A stretch of DNA of 64,000 nucleotides, taken from assembly GCA_023205875.1 (NCBI GenBank), contig CP060757.1, forward strand, positions 310,001-374,000, written 5' to 3'. The stretch comes from Chloropicon primus (lineage: Eukaryota > Chlorophyta > Chloropicophyceae > Chloropicales > Chloropicaceae). The notes below the pieces were generated by a model, which worked only from the letters and a program-made list of their open reading frames with translations, searched no databases and was not told the origin of the DNA. The position numbers and the translations under genes were made by a program. Below, piece by piece: positions 59,906-64,000 of this stretch; position 1 is the first letter of the stretch; the number at the start of each line of letters is the position of its first letter.

Positions 59906-62458
59906 ATGGCCGTGGCCCAAGTCGCGATCTTGGCCGTCTTTATTGTTTTGGCCTTGGTGCCCACGGCAAGCGAAGCCGTCAACTGCGGCGTCCATGGTAA
60001 ACCTGATGCGAAGAACGAGACTTGCGTGTGCGAGAACGCGGAGCCCAAGAGCGGGGAGCAGGGGTGGACCGGGGAGCATTGCGACTACCCTCTGTTCGGC
60101 GTGACCCTGAGCGCCGACAAGCCGGTGACTGACTGGTGCGCCGACCTCGGGTGCAACAACATCACGAGGGGGGAGAAGAAGTGTTTCTTGGCCCAGACCC
60201 CGTGGAAGCCTGCGAGGTGGGAGGACCCCAATGACCCGGGAAGGTGGAAGTACCTCGCGTTCTTCCTCGAGAGGACCAGCTCCAAGGGAGATCCGGACTT
60301 GTACGGAATGTTCACCAACGACGTGAACGCCCGCAGGCCCGCGAAGAACCACATCAACTACGACTTCAGAGAGACCAGCTCCGTCAACGCAAAGTCGACC
60401 TTGGTCGTCGAGAAGGATGACATCGGGAGGGACAAGGATTACAACATGACTTTCGTCTGCATCGACACGTGGTCCTCCCAGAACGCGACTTTCTCCATGC
60501 TGATGTACACCTCGGAGTGCCCAGCGAACTACGACCAGACGGGCGTCTTGAACGTGTGCTCCTCTCCCACGAACGCGACGGAGGACGACAGGAGGTACAC
60601 CAAGTGCACGGCGGGACTGTGCGAGTGCAAGAAGGAGTACGCGGTCCCGACCACGCCGGAAGGAACCCCGATCGACGTGTACCCAGAGCTCGGGTTCGAC
60701 AAGTGCGCGGCCCAGGTCAAGCCCCTCGACTCTTTCCAGAAAAAGAACCAGATGCAGGACAGCATGGTGATCCAGAACGAGGTCATCGGCATCAGCAGCT
60801 GGAACTTCTACCCCCTGAACATCACCAACTCCACTTGGGAGACCGTCGTCACCGTGGAGTGTGACAACTGTGGCGAGAACGTGAGCCCCGGGGGCTACAA
60901 GTACATGTCCTCGTACCCGATCCTGACCATGAAGTACGGGGCGCCACCGGGCATGACTTGGAAGGACGGGGCGTACGAGTACGACATCAGGAGCTACTCC
61001 ACCACGGGCGACGAGACGATTAGCCTGACGAAGGACAGCTCCAAGTACAGGGAAGGGTTGTGGTTCGTGGGCGTCCACTCGAGCTACTCTGCGAGTGAGG
61101 ACATTACCTACACGCTTTCCATCGACAGGAACACCTGCCCGAACGGCTGCAGCGGGAGGGGAACCAAGTGCAACATCGACGTCAACGACACCAGGACGTG
61201 CGAGTGCGAGAAGGGCTACTTCAAGGACGATTGCTCCGCGGAGGCGAAGCCTCTTGCTTACGACACCCCGATGATCGACGTCATTGAGGACTCGTACTAC
61301 GAGTACTTCCAGCTGCCCACGATCTCCGCCAAGCAGGCCTCGAGGAACATCGACATCAAGCTGAGGGCCTCTTACACCGGTTACGATTGCCCATCCCACT
61401 GGTCGAGCTGCCACCCTTCCCTCTTGGTGAAGAAGGGCGGCGGTACCGAGTACCCAGAGATGGAGAGCTACACGTTCAAGCAGGAGCTCCTGCAGGAGAA
61501 CGGCACGGACGAGATCTTGATCTGCTCTTCCCAGCTCGCGGACGGCGTGTGGAGGGGCGCAATCTACAACCCAAGGAAGTGGATCCCGATCAACTACACC
61601 GTCGAGGTCATCAAGGACTCCCACTGCCTGAACAATTGCTCCGGCAGGGGCGACTGCGTGGACGGAATCTGCCAGTGCCAGCACCACTACGGCGGCGGGG
61701 ACTGCTCTGTCTCCACGTCTTGCATGGCGGGAGACAGGAAGGCGAACCAGAGGACGAACGGAGTGTGCTGGGAGGAGTGCCAGTGCGAGACGAGGGGCGA
61801 CGTGACCACCTGCGCTTTTGACAACACCTGCGTCAGCTTCGACTGCAACCCTCCGCTGAGGTGGACAGGGGTCGGGGACGAGTGCATCGCGGACGAGTGC
61901 CAGTACGACCACCTTTTCGTGAGCGACCAGGAGAATTACTCTTGCCTCAAGAGGTGCAGATGCGCGGGGGGCAAGGCCTGCACGCTGGACAAGGAGTGCG
62001 ACCCGAGCACCGTGACCTGCATCACGCCTTACAGAAAGGATCCCATCACCGGGCAGTGCATGTTGGAGGGCTGCGCCAAGGGCACCGTGCAGTTGAACAC
62101 GTTGAACCCCGTCGAGAACGGCAAGTGCTTCATGGACTGCAAGTGCAACAACTTCAATCCAAAGGCCGATCAAAGGTGCGCTTACAACGAGGCCGGGCTT
62201 TGCAGCCACATCTCCTGCGACACAGGTTACACTTTGGTGAAGGCCACCAAGAAGGACCCGGTCAGCGTCCAGGAATCGGGTGGGAAGTGCGTCCTCGAGA
62301 AGAAGCCTGCAAGCAAAGCCGGAATGACCGCAGGGGTGAGCATCACCATGCTCATCATTGGAATTGCAGCCGGAGGAGGGTTGATGTTCTTCTTCGAGAA
62401 GAGATTCCAGAAAAAGGTCCGCATCGCGGGATACTCGAATTTTGGGGACGACATCTAA
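59906..62458 (+). CDS. EGF-rich type I membrane glycoprotein of unknown function
   Basis: ATG 59906 gives 850 residues. A signal peptide (AVAQVAILAVFIVLALVPTA) precedes a Cys-rich ectodomain with EGF-like modules: CGVHGKPDAKNETCVC near the start, NTCPNGCSGRGTKCNI near 410, HCLNNCSGRGDCVDGICQC near 575, and a C-terminal array of Cys-rich repeats (ECQCETRG, RCRCAGGKACTLDKEC, DCKCNNFNPKADQRC). Between them are two regions of about 150-250 residues of beta-rich type resembling bacterial pre-peptidase domains, but not identified. Several NxT/S sites are present. A single membrane span (VSITMLIIGIAAGGGLMFFF) and a short basic tail ending in YSNFGDDI close it. It may be a surface receptor or adhesin. 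Confidence 0.88.
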   Translation: MAVAQVAILAVFIVLALVPTASEAVNCGVHGKPDAKNETCVCENAEPKSGEQGWTGEHCDYPLFGVTLSADKPVTDWCADLGCNNITRGEKKCFLAQTPWKPARWEDPNDPGRWKYLAFFLERTSSKGDPDLYGMFTNDVNARRPAKNHINYDFRETSSVNAKSTLVVEKDDIGRDKDYNMTFVCIDTWSSQNATFSMLMYTSECPANYDQTGVLNVCSSPTNATEDDRRYTKCTAGLCECKKEYAVPTTPEGTPIDVYPELGFDKCAAQVKPLDSFQKKNQMQDSMVIQNEVIGISSWNFYPLNITNSTWETVVTVECDNCGENVSPGGYKYMSSYPILTMKYGAPPGMTWKDGAYEYDIRSYSTTGDETISLTKDSSKYREGLWFVGVHSSYSASEDITYTLSIDRNTCPNGCSGRGTKCNIDVNDTRTCECEKGYFKDDCSAEAKPLAYDTPMIDVIEDSYYEYFQLPTISAKQASRNIDIKLRASYTGYDCPSHWSSCHPSLLVKKGGGTEYPEMESYTFKQELLQENGTDEILICSSQLADGVWRGAIYNPRKWIPINYTVEVIKDSHCLNNCSGRGDCVDGICQCQHHYGGGDCSVSTSCMAGDRKANQRTNGVCWEECQCETRGDVTTCAFDNTCVSFDCNPPLRWTGVGDECIADECQYDHLFVSDQENYSCLKRCRCAGGKACTLDKECDPSTVTCITPYRKDPITGQCMLEGCAKGTVQLNTLNPVENGKCFMDCKCNNFNPKADQRCAYNEAGLCSHISCDTGYTLVKATKKDPVSVQESGGKCVLEKKPASKAGMTAGVSITMLIIGIAAGGGLMFFFEKRFQKKVRIAGYSNFGDDI

Positions 62459-62486
62459 GCCTATTTTTTCACACAAATTTATGTAC

Positions 62487-62491
62487 TTACA
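62487..62491 (-). terminator. Poly(A) signal TGTAA of the P5CS gene
   Basis: On the minus strand TGTAA lies about 47 nt past the stop codon, in the 79-bp convergent gap. Confidence 0.5.
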
Positions 62492-62537
62492 CACTTACCC
62501 TTTTTCCAATCGATTCTATTTTGCTCTTGCTCGGGAC

Positions 62538-64000
62538 TCAGAAAGGCAGAGAGGTGTGGGTGTACTCAATGTCCTGGTCCTTGTTCACAATGTTTCCGCT
62601 TCCTCTCATCAGCCACCGCGTCGTCAGGAGGCCGTCCACGCCCACCGGGCCCCTCGCATGAATCCTGCTGGTGCTGATGCCGACCTGTCGAAGGAAATAG
62701 AAATCAAAGTCAATCAGCACGGACCCCCCTTGCGCAAGGGAGGGCAGAAACTGCCGCTCGGTCGCAGAGCACGGAGTTGACCTCAAAGGTAGTGACAAAA
62801 TCCTGGATATTTTTCATCTTTGTGATCAAATGCATAACGCAAAAGGAAATTCTATCATCGGCCGCGCTCCGTGCTCCCTGTCTTCCCTCACCCCACTCTC
62901 TTCTTTCGGTGACTCACCTCGGCGCCCAGGCCATACCTGAACCCGTCCGAGAAGCGGGTCGAGGCGTTGTGATGCACGCACCTGTGCGGTCGAAGCGCAA
63001 GGAAACAAGAATGGTTTCGAGTCAGAGAGGTCTTGGTCGGAATTTGGCGATATCGCGCGCGCGCGCGAGAGAGAGAGAGAGAGTCTCAAAAGGTCCACTT
63101 ACGCGCTGTCCACCCTCTTCAGGAAATCGTCCGCGGCGCTCTGACTTTCCGTGATGATGCACTCCGTGTGGCCACTTCCGTTGCCGTGGATGAAGTCGAT
63201 GGCCTCTTGCTGAGACTCCACAATTTCCACGGTTACTTCCAGATCACCGTACTCGTGCTTTGGCTTTGGTGCAGGCGGCAAACCCAGTTCCTTTGCTGCC
63301 TTTGGCCCCCCGTTCACCTTGACCCCCTCGCTTCTCAAAGCCGCCAACGATTTTGCGACCACCGAAGAGTCGCCCCCCTCGGTGCACCCCCTGTGGAACA
63401 GCACCGTCTCCGCAGCGTTGCAGGCGGCCGGGTAGTCCACCTTGCTGTCCACCACGATCTTCAAAACCTTGCTCAAGTCCGCCTCCTTGTCCACGTAAAT
63501 GTGGCAGACACCGTCGGCGTGCCCGAGCACGGGTATTTTCGTGTTGCTCTGAATGTACGTCACGAGCTGGTTCGAGCCCCTTGGGATCACCAAGTCGATC
63601 AAGTGGTTCATGCTCAGGAGGTCCTTGATCTCGTCCCTCGAGGTCACGAGGCCCACGAGGGAGCGGGGCAAGCCAGCCCTCTCGATGGCGTCCGCGACGA
63701 CCGAGTGGATGACCTTGTTCGAGTGGGCGGCCTCCTTTCCACCCTTGAGGAGGAGCCCGTTCCCGCTCCTGATCGAGAGGGCCGCAATCTGAGGGAGGGC
63801 GTCCGGCCTCGCCTCGAAAATGATCAAGAGAACCCCGAGCGGCGCGGACACTTGCTCCAGCTGCAGGCCCTCTGCGACCTGCGTCCGCCTCAGCACCCTG
63901 CCGACCGGGTCGCCGCTCTCCGCTAGCGACCTTATGCCCTTCGCGAGCTGCGCTATCTTCCCGTCCTTCAGCTTAAGGCGCTGCAGAGTCGCTGGAAGGA
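62538..64000 (-). CDS. Gamma-glutamyl phosphate reductase (P5CS C-terminal part), three exons, 5' end beyond window
   Basis: The enzyme reduces gamma-glutamyl phosphate in proline synthesis; in plants and green algae it is usually fused behind glutamate 5-kinase as P5CS, but that part would lie outside the window. Exons in the window are 63103-64000, 62918-62981 and 62538-62684 (introns 121 and 233 bp). The first exon reads DPVGRVLRRTQVAEGLQLEQ, SAPLGVLLIIFEARPDALPQ, LIDLVIPRGSNQLV and VDYPAACNAAETVLFH with the catalytic Cys. The join [24 protein letters not shown] and the last exon VGISTSRIHARGPVGVDGLL complete the family C-terminus. The first exon is open to the window edge. Confidence 0.94.

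Noticed and set aside
59843-62494. 883-codon minus frame opposite the EGF-rich gene
   Set aside because: Antisense shadow with no recognisable domain; the plus strand has signal peptide, EGF modules and a membrane span.

Overview
The window is nuclear DNA of a compact, GC-rich photosynthetic eukaryote, most likely a small green alga (Chlorophyta, prasinophyte grade; a chloropicophyte-like or mamiellophyte-like genome would fit, but the sequence alone cannot fix the genus). The support is: spliceosomal GT-AG introns; nuclear genes for plastid or plant-type functions (plant-type IspE, ADT/prephenate dehydratase with ACT domain, plastid-type ATP/ADP translocase, organellar L10, RelA/SpoT homolog, RUS/DUF647); and TGTAA, the chlorophyte poly(A) signal, near many gene ends. 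Thirty genes lie in 64 kb. Most are single-exon; where introns occur they are few, short (73-343 bp) and often near the 5' end. Arginine is written mainly AGG and third positions are mostly G or C. I saw no mobile elements, virus copies, CRISPR arrays, rRNA or tRNA genes.

Layout. 1-9.3 kb: mitochondrial adrenodoxin-type reductase (cut by the window edge) head-to-head with IspE, cohesin kleisin RAD21/REC8, a small coiled-coil protein, the DEAH helicase DHX15/Prp43, and RPS3. 9.7-16.8 kb: prephenate/arogenate dehydratase, organellar L10, SF-assemblin, SRP54, prolyl 4-hydroxylase. 17.5-29.9 kb: SNM1-type nuclease, PEX12, plastid ATP/ADP translocase, SPX protein, eIF2A, RPS24, and a PHD-finger gene followed by a CDCA7-type zinc-finger region whose frame is interrupted. 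30.5-41.4 kb: one uninterrupted frame encoding a secreted protein of about 3,634 residues built from LamG-like, IPT-like, filamin-like, DUF2341-like and Kelch modules. 41.5-52.7 kb: a Cys-rich small protein of unknown function, borealin, ETF-ubiquinone oxidoreductase, ribonucleotide reductase R2, an SRI-like domain protein, and RSH. 52.7-64 kb: RUS/DUF647 protein, a FAM47-like protein, MSH6-type MutS homolog, an EGF-rich membrane glycoprotein, and the C-terminal part of gamma-glutamyl phosphate reductase (P5CS), which runs off the window.

How the genes relate. There are no operons; genes alternate strand at 22 of 29 junctions, giving short shared promoters and 3' ends often 40-120 bp apart. 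A loose theme of chromosome maintenance recurs (RAD21, SNM1, MSH6, borealin, RNR2, the PHD/CDCA7-like gene), and three of the upstream regions carry E2F-like sites. SF-assemblin suggests the organism makes, or descends from cells making, flagellar root fibres.

Start codons were set to real ATG codons; several longer open frames begin only at GTG or TTG and were trimmed. All exon joins are by eye and rest on splice consensus plus protein-family continuity.
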